NCBI GenBank assembly: GCA_035578905.1
Contig: JAQJVL010000310.1
Span: 1-64,000, forward strand
Direction of reading: 5' to 3'
DNA from: Stictocephala bisonia
Taxonomy: Eukaryota > Arthropoda > Insecta > Hemiptera > Membracidae
Length of the DNA stretch: 64,000 nt
Shown here: in pieces, positions 1 to 11,500 of the stretch
Position numbering within the stretch: the first letter of the stretch is position 1
Layout: the number at the start of each line of letters is the position of its first letter
The notes under the pieces: model-generated
Databases searched by the model: none
What the model was told of the DNA's origin: nothing
The model's input: the letters and a program-made list of their open reading frames with translations, nothing else
Program-made: the position numbers and the translations under genes

Positions 1-620
1 GGGCAATATTACTGATTGAAAAAAGTCTAACAAAATATCTATGCCTATTATGTGTGCTGTTAATAATAAATTTCACCAGCACAGCTGAGTGATCAGACAA
101 GCCTGGGTCCATTCCCAGACATCCATCCCCAGAACCTACAATCCTAAAATTACAGAATATATGGTCTATACAACTAGAGGAACTTTAAGATATTCTAGTT
201 GGTACATTTATGCACGATATTAGGCCATATGAATTGACTACATCCAATAACTGCTTTGAATATTTACTACATTTTAAAGTATTAATATTAAGATCCCCAC
301 CCAAAATTATTTTCTTTTTTAAGTTATTTGAGTTTTTTGTAATTTCTTCAAGTAAAAACACTAACTGAGAATAACATTCTTCATATTTTTTTGAATCTGG
401 AATTCTGTAAATACATATTAATAAGTAGGTGTCATTTTTATAGGTATGAATTTTTTAGGAAATACATACACTGTATTGTGTATTCCCAGTATTTTTATAT
501 TTATGTTACTATTAATAAGAAAAGGCAAGCACTTCAAATCAATTTTCTGCTGTATATTCTTGATGAAATTGGTTAGATTGTAAATAGAGTCATTTTAGTA
601 AAATTACTTTGTATTTACAC
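1..620 (-). mobile_element. Non-LTR retrotransposon fragment, endonuclease domain
   Basis: The minus strand reads, with frame breaks, as a decayed apurinic-type endonuclease: GGDLN near 290-310, SCIDHIF near 150-180 and GLSDHSA near 80-110. These three motifs in that order are diagnostic of the EN domain of jockey/CR1-type LINEs. It cannot belong to the reverse transcriptase at 900-2690, because EN lies upstream of RT in such elements and here it lies downstream. The fragment continues off the left edge. Confidence 0.75.
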
Positions 621-754
621 TTCAAATCAATATATATATATATATATGATTTGATTTGAAGTGCTTGCCTTTTCTTATTAATAGTAACATAAATATAAAA
701 ATACTGGGAATACAACAATACAGTGTATGTATTTCCTAAAAAATTCATACCTAT
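440..754. repeat. Large inverted repeat (about 104-bp arms)
   Basis: Bases 440-542 and 651-754 are reverse complements with very few differences (about one indel), separated by about 108 bases that include a (TA)n run. The spacer repeats the arm end CACTTCAAATCAA at about 619, so a second smaller hairpin is nested inside. Its left arm overlaps the non-LTR fragment. Confidence 0.85.
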
Positions 755-899
755 ATTACAACTATATTGGTCTTTATGTTTAGTTTACTATAAACTAGAG
801 TACTATTTTACTATAACTAGTTTACTATAAACTAGTACTAGACTATCAAATGAGCGGGACAAAGTCATGGGAGATAGGCGAGTTCTTGCTGAATTAAAT

Positions 900-2690
900 A
901 GAACCAAATCAAATCAAATATTTATTTGCAATGACATTACAAAAATGTATAGCAAACGTCATCCCTATATAAAAATCTAAAACATACATCCCACATAAAA
1001 GCCTCTGTCAAAACATACATCATTTACGGTTGCACTCATAGTCACTCATACCAAATCCCCACTTCCGACATCGGTTGTCAGTCTTCGGATTATGCGGTCT
1101 CCCAGTTGTATGCCATAAACTCGTCCACACTATAAAATACATGAGACGCTAAACAGCGTTTGAGACGAGTTTTTAACGCCTTGAGCGTTGGGGCATTCTT
1201 AATTGAATCCGGCAACTTGTTGACAAAACGAACACCTGCGTGTGAGGGCAAGCGTTCGTGGACTACCGTCCTGTGATTCCCAGTTCGGTAGTTGTTTCTG
1301 CCTCATGTCGTGTGTATGTATGTCCCGGCCACTTGTCATAACGCTTTTGGATATGCTAAAAAGGGTTGTCTCCAGTATGTAAAGGCTAGGCAATGTCAAC
1401 AGTTGCAATTTTTTGAATGTTTCTTTGCAGGTTTCTCTGAACTTTAATTGTGCAACAATGCGAACCGCTTGTTTTTGCAATTTAAATGCTCTGCTAAACT
1501 GATTGTTTGCAGAAGCTCCCCACAGCACCACACCGTAGGTGAGATGGGGGTAAATCAAACCGTAATACACCGTCATTAGAACTTGAATTGGGCAGATTTT
1601 TGCTAACGTTCTCAAAACATAAATGCCTGAGGACAATTTGGAGCAAATATGGTCCATGTGCGAATTCCAGGTCAACCCTCGGTCCAGGTGTATTCCCACG
1701 AATTTTGAACTAACAGTCTCATCTAACCGTTTATCTGCAAGCCAAATGAGTGGTCTCTCCATGTCATCATATGGTTGCAACGAAAATGACAAAACATTAC
1801 ATTTTGAGGGGTTTACTTCAAGATTGAGACTGTTGAAATATTAGACACAATTGTTTAGATCAAAAAAAGCTTGTTGTTCAAGGATCGGTGATAATTTGTT
1901 TCTGAATAAAAGGGTCGTGTCATCTGTGTACTGAATGAGTTGCCCATGCATTAACGATGACCCTATGTCGTTGACATAGATGAGAAAAAGAATCGGGCTG
2001 AGTATTGATCCCTAAGGAACTCTGTATCTCAGCTCTATTGGTTCAGAGAATTTGTCTGAAATTTGGACAACTTGGAATCGGTTGTTCAGAAAAGAGTGAA
2101 GCCACTTGAGGGCACTCCTCTTATACCATAAAATTCAAGTTTGTCAAGCAGCTTAGAGTGGTCAACACAATCGAAAGCTTTTGACAAGTCGAGAAATACA
2201 CTAAGTGTGTAATCTCGATGTTCTAATCCCTCTACAACCTTTTCGACTAGACTCACAACAGCGTCTACCGTCGATTTGTTTTTTCTGAAACCAAATTGGT
2301 TGTCAGAGAGAAGGTTGTTCTGTTTAGAAACTGCACCATTCTAATTAAAAAGAGTTTTTCGAATATTTTGCTTAAAACTGGCAAAATTGAGACAGGCCTG
2401 TAATTATTTATGGAATAAGGATCGTTTTCTTTGAAATTGGACATACTTTTGCAACTTTAAGGAGTGAGGGAAAAACTCCATTTTCGAAAGATGAATTTAT
2501 CAATTGCGTCAATGGTGTAATGATCTGTTTTGCAAACTTTTTAGTGAGCAACACGGACATTAAATATATATCGTTTGATTTTTTGGCTGGGAGCTGCTGA
2601 ATAATTTTCTCGACCTCTTCCTCAACTACCGGAGCCAGTACCATTGATGTAACTTTTACAACAATGGTTAGCATATATCACAATGGTTTG
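900..2690 (-). mobile_element. Jockey/CR1-like non-LTR retrotransposon, decayed RT and 3' end
   Basis: The minus strand carries reverse transcriptase sequence broken by stops and frameshifts: early RT block with LINSSFENGVFPSLLKVAKV at 2408-2674, pieces around FEKL, KAF and YVND between about 2000 and 2400, and an open C-terminal part at 1792-1199 with KFVGIHLDRGLTWNSHMDHI and FKLQKQAVRIVAQL then LQLLTLPSLYILE. These phrases are typical of jockey/CR1 LINE C-termini. The 3' end lies near 900 in an AATCAAATCAAATATTTATT tract. Clearly not functional. Confidence 0.85.
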
Positions 2691-2726
2691 TGATATATGC
2701 TAACCATTGTTAGCATATATCACAAA
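2664..2726. repeat. Perfect 21-bp hairpin plus third partial copy
   Basis: AATGGTTAGCATATATCACAA at 2664-2684 is perfectly inverted at 2689-2709 around the loop TGGT, and 17 bases of it recur directly at 2710-2726. It sits just 5' of the non-LTR reverse transcriptase remnant. Possibly a MITE end or replication-slippage product. Confidence 0.85.
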
Positions 2727-5375
2727 TGTCATGTTCTAAGTGTATTTTTAACTCAAGTAGAGATGAGTAGTAATTCGAATTGACTTATCCGAGTTGAGGG
2801 AGTAAAGTATTTCACTCATCCCATCACTAATTCAAGGTAATACTGCATTTTACTTCATTATTGCTGAGGTTCCCGGCTTACAGGCTTGTGAGGGAGCTTT
2901 CCCTATGGCCTCAAATGGAATGTTGTATATGGCATTACTATCAGTTTGTGGCCTTCAGTCTTGTGATCTTTGTTTCGTTTCGGAATCTCGGCTTTCAGCC
3001 TCATGAGGGAAAGCTCCCTCTACCTGTGGCGTTGGGATGTGTCTTCACTTGAAGAGCTAAGTTTCTATCTTCTTGAAATTGTAAGTCGGCTTCTTGAGCT
3101 TCTATATCAGCCTGTAAAAAATTATAAGCCCAATTGAGAGCAAAGTTGCAGGCTACTATGTTGAGCCAACGTTTATGGACAATGTATCAGCACTAGCTTA
3201 CGTGAGAATATTTTTATAATAGTTTTCTTAAAGACTTAGTAGGAATGGAAACTATATTAAGTGTGAACGTTGTAGATAATCCTATGATTATTACAACTGT
3301 GACAGGAAATTAAAGAATCAGCCAGCCAGAGAAATAAAAACATAAACATATCAAAGTAATCTTATATTACTCACTTTAATTTTTCTAATGTTCTGAAATG
3401 TTAAAATTTTATCATCAACTGGTAAAAGATATCTTTATTTTCAAGGAAGATAATTTTTAGCCCCCAAGAAACTTTTAAGGCAATATTTAAAAAAAATAAA
3501 ACCGGTACATACATTTTAGTCAAATTTTTATGTAACATGATATGAAGTACGGTAGCATTTTGCGCTGGACACAAAGTTAAAAAAGGTTTAAGATTAAGCT
3601 ATGATAATTATTTGTGGAGAGATAACATATGAATACTATTTTAACAGCAAAATGCATACCATGGCTATATGCATGATGATAAAATAAACAAGTGTAATTA
3701 CAAAACACAAATTTTTGTATACCTAACTTATGTTTGTTGGAGGAAGGAAGGCCAACAGACCATCTCAGAAACTAAGTATAATATTTATCGTAAGTTGAAC
3801 TGTGAAATCGTGAATAATTTCATGTTTAACACTGTAACACTGTCTTAAAAGAACAAATTAAAATTCTACCAGGAAACATAATGTATTGTCTACTTACGCT
3901 ACTGTCGTTCCCTCTGTCAAGCGGATGCACGACCTGGCTGCCCAAAAACAGAAGACAGTCAAATGTATAGATCATATTTAACTGATATGTTTGGCAAGCA
4001 ATAATTCGTTTTCAGGATGGTACGATGTTTTCAGGATGGTATATGGTGTAAATACACATATAGTACACGGTACAGAAGTATATTACTAAACTGTAATTAA
4101 TTGTGTTATACCCATTCTCATTAAAAATATTGTTTTTATATCCTATTTCAATATACATGCATTTAATTACATGCAGTACCGTTAATTAAATAAAATGGAC
4201 TGCTTTTAGACAAAAATCTGACTATCCGAATAGGGTCTCGTCCCAATTGATTCGGATCATTGGAGTTCTACTGTGTTGGGTAACCGATATATCCAATTTT
4301 AAATGATTCATCTGTTTAAAATTATGCACTAACTCTTATGTCATGACAAAAAATAAACTTATGTTTAGATGTCACTATTTAGACTAGCCTACTGAATACA
4401 TTTATCTAGACAAAACAAGTTGTGATCTGTGGGGTTGAGTGAAAAAAATTCAAAGTAAGAATAATTATACTGGTTGGTTAAATAATTATAATGTAATACT
4501 GGTTTGTAAGGTAACTGGCTAGGCATCTTAGAGTTAGCGTTGTTAACTCACTCACAACTTCATTTACCCGTTCCTCCCCCTGGTCTACAATAAAATACAT
4601 TTGTGTGCATTACCCTCATGTAAAAAACTTATTAATTCAATACATGTTTTGTACGCATAAGAGGATATTTAAATGTGTTTTTTCAAATCGTGATGATCTT
4701 GAGTAGAGAGAATAACGTCAATATTTAGTGATATGATATATCAGACTAAAGTATCAATATGGCTGATATTATCAAAAGAAAACATTGATACTAATATATT
4801 GATTTATGGAAACGTATTTATCAATATTTGCGATATGTATATCATTACCATTCCTGAAGATTACTCTTTGGGACTTCCAGTTCCATATAATTTACATAAA
4901 TTAATAATAGAAGGGAGGTTTAAAACCTATATTTTTATTTCTTTTGATTGCAGCTATAGTAAGATAATGTTTAAATGTATTTACAAAGAATATCTCAAAT
5001 TTTTTATCTATATTGGCTACTTTTATATCTTTTTTCACAGATTTAGACTCAAATTTATATTTTCTATGTACAAAAGACATATCACAAAATAAATAATCAA
5101 CCATAAATGCTTATTTATAAGCATCATTGAAACTTGAAAATTGTGTCTACATTATTAAAATCAAATTAAACAATCAAAGAGTTACAATTTGGTGTCAAGC
5201 AATTAAGCCGTATTCAAGTCAAGAGATATGTGATCGCAAAATATCAAAGCATTTTGTTAATATCAAACATTAAACCACATAAGTTTTGCTCAGTTTATGT
5301 GTCTAGTTCAAAAGCGGCCTTTTATTTTCTCTATAAATTATTCATAAGCTCACTAACATAAACTTACATTTTCAG
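2727..5375. other. Upstream region of pod1, no gene seen
   Basis: About 2.6 kb of AT-rich DNA without supported coding sequence; open frames here show no recognisable protein. The pod1 promoter and 5' UTR exon could lie here or further left, but I see no convincing core promoter and do not mark one. A 59-base pogo-like remnant lies at 4215-4273. Confidence 0.6.
4215..4273. repeat. Pogo/Tigger-like MITE end fragment
   Basis: The stretch from CTATCCGAATAGGGTCTCGT to GGATCATTGGAGTTCTACTG aligns with the inverted 5' end of the intact MITE at 20274-20829 (TATCCGAGG..GGTCCCAATT..GGATAATCGAGATTCTACTG). Only one end is present. Confidence 0.6.
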
Positions 5376-5554
5376 GGACCACCATATTTCTAAAATGGCG
5401 TGGAGATTTAAAGCCTCCAAATTTAAGAATGCTGCTCCTATAGTGCCTAAACCAGAAGCATGTGTTAGAGACATTTCAGTAGGCTCGTATCAAACGTACG
5501 GCAATAACATTACAGCATCAGCTGCCTTTATGGCTTTCAATGTTGATCATAATG
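5376..5554 (+). CDS. pod1: pod1 exon 1 (start codon at 5395)
   Basis: Coding 5395-5554, residues 1-53 plus one base. The ATG opens MAWRFKASKFKNAAP, the conserved insect Pod1 N-terminus, which decides the start. The donor is gtaagt at 5555. A good acceptor (ttttcag ending 5375) lies 19 bases before the ATG, so the exon probably begins at 5376 after a 5' UTR intron; the upstream non-coding exon was not located. Confidence 0.95.
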
Positions 5555-8500
5555 GTAAGTATTGGTATATATTCTGGTACTTCTAGTGAAACTATAGTTT
5601 TATATTAAAGTGAAACGTAGATCATTCAAACCCTTATACAGTAAAACCTCACAATCTTGACACCTTGTGGACCCAGATGTTGTTGAGTTTAGGGGTTGTT
5701 GAATTATCCAGAGCAATGAAGTTTTGAATGGGTTTTAGTAAAAGAACACACAATAGACATTAGCTACATCATATATTTATTACTTAAATGTATGTAGTTA
5801 TTGTATCTGCAAAGAAAACTTGAATATCCAACAATTATAGTTAAGTTAAATGTGCTGAAAAACTTGTTTAATTGAAGATTGTTTTCCTTAATTTGCACTG
5901 GCTATTTTGTCACAGAGGAATAAAATATACATTGCAGATGAACCTTGTTGTTGCAAATAACGCAATCTTTCTTCAATGTATTTGACACATAATCTAAAGC
6001 CTTATGTATTCATTCAAGTTAAAATAAACAGAATAAAAAGCCATCTAGACTTGCACTCTATTAATGGTTGACTGTCAAGTCAAGTCAAGTCTGATCTACC
6101 CACACTGTCGAGTTATTAGATGTCAAGTCAGTGAGGTTATACTCTAATTCAAAGTTATGCTTCAGTCCCTTGAACTGTCTATTGGACCATTGTTAAAAAG
6201 TGACCTTTGATCCAAATTTTCTCTCAGGTAATTTGAATTTTTATCATGAAAATAATTACTAGAACATGAATTTGTACACTATGTTGATGGCAGTAAAAAA
6301 AAAAAAAATTCTCAGTTTCAATTTTTTTGAGAACCACAACCATTTTTGTTTGCTATTTTGAGGTGAGTATATGACTTAATGCAAGAATGAAAAGGACAAA
6401 TGCTGCTCTAACAAAAGGAGAAATCGATGGGGCTTTTTGCATATTTTCAGGTGTACTGTAGTCTATTGGTAAGCCTGAACCAACATAACTGTTGTTACCA
6501 TTTTTCATTTCTGTAAGTAAACCTTCAGATAACTACTCAACTTATCAAACCCTAAAGGAAATATTTGCTGCTATCCATTAAAAAAAAAGGATTTATGAGA
6601 AAAATTATCTGGAATAACACATCATTTCCACACTATCGACTTACCTTAAAAACTTATCTTGTTGGCACTAGTGGCGCAGTGCTGTAACTCAGCTATACGT
6701 TAGAAATGAGATAATAGTTGTTATATTAGTGTTGAAAAAGTGTAAAGCATTATATTTAATTCAAGTGATAATTAATTTTTTTAGGTTCGTGTCTAGCAGT
6801 CTTACCGATTGATGACTGTGGCCGAAAGAGCAAGACAATGCCATTATTGTATGCCCATACGGACACCATTACAGATATGGATTTCTCCCCATTTCATGAT
6901 GGCTTGCTAGCTACAGGCTCTCAAGATTGCTTGGTGAGACAGTTATTATTAAATCAAAATATCTTTTATCCAACACTTATCTGGTTCTTGTTTTTATTCT
7001 AAAATAACTTTGTCTATAACTTGAACCCAATAGGCCCTATAGTCAATGTGATTTGTTTTTTAGAGTTAAAATTATAAAATTTAGATTAGTTAGTGTTAAT
7101 GAATTTTTAATTTTAGAGTATGATCAATTTAAAATAATCATAAGAAAAAATATCTAAAGTTATTTCCTGATCTAGGACACATGTATATGAAAAAGGTATC
7201 CACTATTATTTCTCTCAAAATTTGATTATATCATTGTTTATCATCAACATTAATCCCTATTTTCTGTGTCATTCATTTTTATGAAGCAACATGGAATGCA
7301 AAAGTAAATAAAACATGAATGTCACCATTGTGATAGTTCTCATTTGCTTATTAATTATTTCTTGTTTCATAGAATGTAAATTTAATTACGGTTCTAAAAG
7401 TAATTACATAACTATCACAAACATAAACGTATCCAATTTCATCTTATTGAATATATGATTATAAATTATTTACATATAAATCAGTTTACCTTACAGATGA
7501 AACAAAATACTCTGATATGGGCAAAGCTCAAGAAATAAGGTAATTCCAGTAATTATTACATATCAATTTAATTTTGTTCCTTGCAAAATTATGCTTTAAA
7601 ATAAATTGTTGTTTTACAGCAGTTTTGTTGAATTTGTTTCTAATATTGAATTGCAGGCTGTAATGTTTCACTTTTATTTTATTCATTTTTATTGTGTATG
7701 TTATCATAAATCAAAATATGCTTTATCACAATTCCTTCAGGATAATTTCATTTCAATTTGGAGATGTTTACTGTTAAATGCCAATTAAAACGTAATTGGA
7801 TGGCATAGAAAGGGAAAAACAAGGAAGTGGGCATGAAACATAAACTCAGTAGAACAATCTTAACAGACAAATTGGCAACATTTCATGAACAGTCGCTCAT
7901 GGGTAGCTAACCTGATATTAATCTTATAATCCCAACAAAGGGACTGAAAAGTTGCCAATGTACATTACCAAACATTCTTGTAAATGGTTTTGTGTTGATT
8001 TATTTTATGTGCAGAAGTAATCCTCTAGTTAATTTTCAGGTGAAAGTGTGGCATATCCCGGAAAAGGGATTAGAGGAGAACATGACCAATGCCGAGTGTA
8101 CATTTTCGCACAAACAGCGAAGAGTGGAAACTGTGGGTTTCCACCCAACAGCCAATGGGCTGCTGAGCACAACCTCCTACACTACATTGACGTTGTGGGA
8201 CATCACCTCAGAGAAGGAACTCTATAGTGAGTCATTCCTTGTCAACTCTAGAAGTAATTTAACTAAAGTGGTTATTGTCTTAGCAGACTTGAATCAAACT
8301 TGATATTTTAAATAGCTCCCATCTTATTTGAAATGGAAAATGAATGAAATTGATTTTATCAAAATATGAGAAAAACAACATAATGATTTAAAATGAAGTG
8401 TTTTCGATATGTTGTCCTAGTTGTTTGTTTGTAACAACACCCTACCTAAGTCATTATTTAGACTGACAGCATTGGCCACAACATTAATTTTATTCTGTAA

Positions 8501-11500
8501 TGCTTTAGCCACTTTGATTTTTTTAAATTTAGCCTCACATTTTTCAGTTTTGCCTAAGCCACCAACAAATTAATTATTGAATAGATTCTAAATCAATTGT
8601 TATTTAATCGTTCAATCACCCTTCACCAATAGCCACTTGAATCTGTCAGTCTCTAATCATCCCTAGAAGATCTATAACCACTATCGTAAGTGGCACATGC
8701 TGAATTTAACCATAAAGCATCACTAATTCATTGTTGTATTATTATTATTATTAAGTTGCATGTATATCAGAAAAAGTAGAGCTGTTTAACTAAAGAGTAT
8801 GAATTTGACTGGAATCCACTAAACAATAATCATGTAATAACTAGGATTTAAAGAGCCAATGTTTCAGTGAATTTTGAAACTTTAAATTATAGCTAGTGTG
8901 ATAGATAAGTGTGATAATTATTCGAAGCTTTTATTTTGTTTATACAAATTTGTCTTTTTGAAGTGGAATATAATTTATTCATTTCATTAATTCAAAAGAT
9001 GATATATCAAATGTATGTTTAAAGAGTGTATTGAATATCTATCAAATATTGTGTGTAAGGAAAGGACATTTTACTTTTAAATCTGGGTAGTAAAGCAGGG
9101 GACACAGGACAAGTGGACCACCCCCATCTTTATTCAAGCTACATTTCTATGTTATCAAATGAGAGCTCACACAATGCTCTGGATCGTAATACACCACCCC
9201 AAACCGGGCTCTTCTCAGGATACTCAGAGGAGCGACTGAGTACAGGGCCGGTTTCGTGGGGGTAGCATCAGAGACCCAGTGTTCTTTCCCACACTTGTTT
9301 ATTGTAACAACGCAAGTGAAAGTGTAAAGTGCTCGGATGAATAGTTGGTAGAGGCAGAGCAGGCTTGTGAACATTTATACAATACTTAAGACAAGAATTA
9401 TCATGATGTTGTGATGGAAGAAACTGCATGGGAGAAAAAATCAACTACATTGAATATAAATGATAAATAAATACCAATTAAAATAATTGTTCCTAGTTTT
9501 ATTCATCCTATGCTTCATGTCATAATAACTGTTGTGGGGTTATTTAGAAAAGATTTGGAATAAAATCTTAAGTAACTGTTTTGGAATAAAACAAAAAACA
9601 AGTTGATTTTTTGTACAAAATTATTCTATGAAAGCCTGTACCTTAAATCATTTATCAATGTAATTTCCGTCAATATTCAGGCACTTTTCATATCCTGCAA
9701 CCAGTATTTTAAAGCCCTCTTCGAAGAAATCTGCCATCTGACTGAAAAACCTCTATAACACTTGACTTCCCAGATGCTTCTTCAAGTTTAAGAAAAAATG
9801 GAAGTCACTGAGCAAAAAATTTGGACTGTATGGTGGGTGATCAATTTGTTCCCAGCCAAATAATCACATCAGTATATGTGTTTGTTTTGCCATCTTTAAA
9901 AGCTCCCACCCATTGCTGTACAGTCCCATCACTCATTGTGTTTTTTGCATAAACTTCACAGATCTCAAGATAAATGTCAGTTGCTTTTATGCCTTTAGTG
10001 TTAAGACAATCTATCATAGTCCATACTTTACAGTCTGCTGCATTTTCAATCAAAGGAAGCATTTTAAACACTGATAAACAAACTTCAACGCTGTTGAATG
10101 GATCTGTAATAGCTGCTGTTGCTTGCATGTTACACAGCCTGCTATTGATTGAATGCTGACTGCATCACTACAATGGCGTACTTCCAAAATGGTATTTACT
10201 ATAAAATGCCTCTTATGTATATTTATTATTTTTATAAATCTTTTGAAATTAACGTATTAACAATTTATTTTTCATTAATAAATTATGAACACCACCTAGT
10301 CGGTTATTGAGCTTGAGGTTACGACTCATAAAAGGGCGGTTTGACCCGGGACGGTGCGTGAGTAAAGTTCTGAGCCGTGTTGGTGTGGCCTGGGATGGTC
10401 TATTTGCAGTACGCTCTGTAGTAAACTTAACTAGTAAAATAGCAGATAAAAAGGGTAAAATTGTATTATCTATGATGTAAAATTTCAAAAATAGTTCTAA
10501 ATAATAGTATTCTATATTTTATCTTATTTTCAAATCCAGTATTGAAACCAGTTAAGTGGGATTTGAATTACCAATACCATATATCTACAGTCACACTTTT
10601 TAATTTATTCATGACATCTGATGAACATATGCAATTTTTAATTTGGGTAAAACAATTTTTCTTAAAAATAAAACAATGCTATTGTTAATTTTATAATAGA
10701 ATATTATAAAAATTAACACCAATTACAGTAAATTATTATATACGATTCAAAGTTATACTATGTTAATATCAGGTAATAGCGGTCACAAAGATGTGGTCCA
10801 ATCTGTTAGTTGGAAGCGTGATGGCCGCCTAGTTGCAACGTCATGCAAGGACAAGCAACTGAGAATTATTGATCCTCGAAGTGACAAGCAGCAAGTGACA
10901 CATTCTACGGCGAGTCATCAGAGCATCAAGGATTCCAGAGTCGTCTGGTTAGGTGACACCAACAGGATTCTTACCACAGGCTTTGATTCTGTAAGTATTA
11001 ACAGCTATAATTTTGTTAAAAATTATTCTAAAGAATTTACCATGATGAGGTGTTTTCTTGTGATAAAATACTTTGATCATCCCGATTTTTTTTCTACCAA
11101 ATTATTCAACAAAATGGCAAGCATTTCTCCAATACAATTAAAAACAAAGTGTACAGCCTTAATTGTTGAATATGTTCTTATTTGTATTGCGTCAGGAGTA
11201 TGTAAATACAGCATTGTATTATATTACTGATAATTTTTGTACGTACTACAGTATATCCTTATTACATATAGTATTTTTATAGTCATGTGAAAAATAAACA
11301 GTTTATATACCTTACATTCACGTTTTATACAAATCACTTGTTATATATTTTACTTATTAATGAGTTGGTTATTGCATGATTTACTTTTGCATTAAATTAT
11401 CATTTTTATACTATCAAAATTTCAAACATGGTGTGCACTGAATTGGTAGAACTGTAGAACTATTGCTTGGTAAAAAATAAATGGTTGTAGTCAGTTGAAA

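Noticed and set aside
4733..5104. Overlapping open frames of 119 and 67 codons upstream of pod1
   Set aside because: AT-rich composition, Ile/Tyr/Phe/Lys-heavy translation and no recognisable domain; typical chance frames.
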